Position numbers and translations under genes: made by a program. The notes under the pieces are model-generated. The model was not told the origin of the DNA and searched no databases. It was given only the letters and a program-made list of their open reading frames with translations. Source: Gammaproteobacteria bacterium (GTDB taxonomy: Bacteria > Pseudomonadota > Gammaproteobacteria > Pseudomonadales > Halieaceae). Taken from it: 64,000 nucleotides of DNA. Location: the NCBI GenBank assembly GCA_030427085.1, contig JAUHXH010000002.1, positions 310,001-374,000 on the forward strand. The letters run 5' to 3'. Below are positions 64,000 to 64,000 of the stretch, piece by piece. Each line of letters begins with the position of its first letter. The stretch's first letter is position 1.

Positions 64000-64000
64000 A

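Overview
The window looks like chromosomal DNA of a marine gammaproteobacterium, most likely from the Halieaceae/Cellvibrionales neighbourhood. The basis is the fused bioH-bioC gene (known from Saccharophagus and Teredinibacter), an HdfR-type LysR regulator, DUF3094 and PA3496-type small proteins, and a PEP-CTERM protein behind a sigma-54 promoter. This placement is an inference from gene content, not from a phylogenetic marker.

Layout. 1-1120 (minus): the start of modA, cut by the window edge, behind comF. 1032-5717 (plus): the biotin operon bioB-bioF-bioHC-bioD, with a BirA-type operator overlapping its promoter. 6026-8109: an acyl-CoA dehydrogenase and a DUF3094 membrane protein. 8151-8227: tRNA-Pro(CGG), used as the landing site of a small integrative element (about 8.23-12.95 kb). 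The element carries a P4-type integrase, AlpA, small DNA-binding proteins, a winged-helix replication-type gene with iteron-like palindromes in its 3' end, and about 1 kb without convincing genes. GGGGGTACTT motifs cluster at both element ends.

13.1-36.8 kb is a polysaccharide locus. It opens with mtnA and a FucA-like aldolase (the DHAP shunt for 5-methylthioribose-1-P or 5-deoxyribose-1-P) in one tight operon with two glycosyltransferases. Then come genes for a CDP-activated, probably C-methyl-branched deoxysugar (rfbF, rfbG, C-methyltransferase, SDR), a Wzx flippase, a PEP-CTERM protein, a phosphoglycosyl transferase-like protein, a glycosyltransferase, a large lipoprotein, Wza, a tyrosine-kinase-like protein without the Walker A lysine, a Wzc/GumC co-polymerase, a Wzy/WaaL protein, another glycosyltransferase and two radical SAM/SPASM proteins. 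Together this is a Wzx/Wzy-type exopolysaccharide or O-antigen system.

37.0-42.2 kb (minus) holds an ion and stress group: a RimK-like ATP-grasp protein fused to an RCK_C domain, MgtE, a soluble MgtE-like protein, two MscS-type proteins and a periplasmic peroxiredoxin. 42.3-44.6 kb: a Crp-type regulator divergent from an adducin-type aldolase and a Stf0-type sulfotransferase. 44.6-47.4 kb: a divergent PuuB-like/PuuA-like pair whose shared promoter region carries a repeated 16-bp motif. 47.4-50.6 kb: small membrane and zinc-ribbon proteins, HdfR, a PA3496-like protein and a shikimate-kinase-like protein. 50.7-56.7 kb: stand-alone gcvT, then an HD-GYP response regulator with a 1288-residue hybrid kinase. 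56.9-59.0 kb: an amidase and a fumarylacetoacetate-hydrolase-family enzyme. 59.0-64.0 kb (minus): a vitamin B12 operon, TonB receptor (partial)-cobO-cobQ-btuC-btuD-btuF, linked by 4-bp or short overlaps.

No rRNA gene, CRISPR array or transposase was seen. Start codons are chosen from ribosome binding sites, overlaps and family alignment remembered from general knowledge; no database search was possible.
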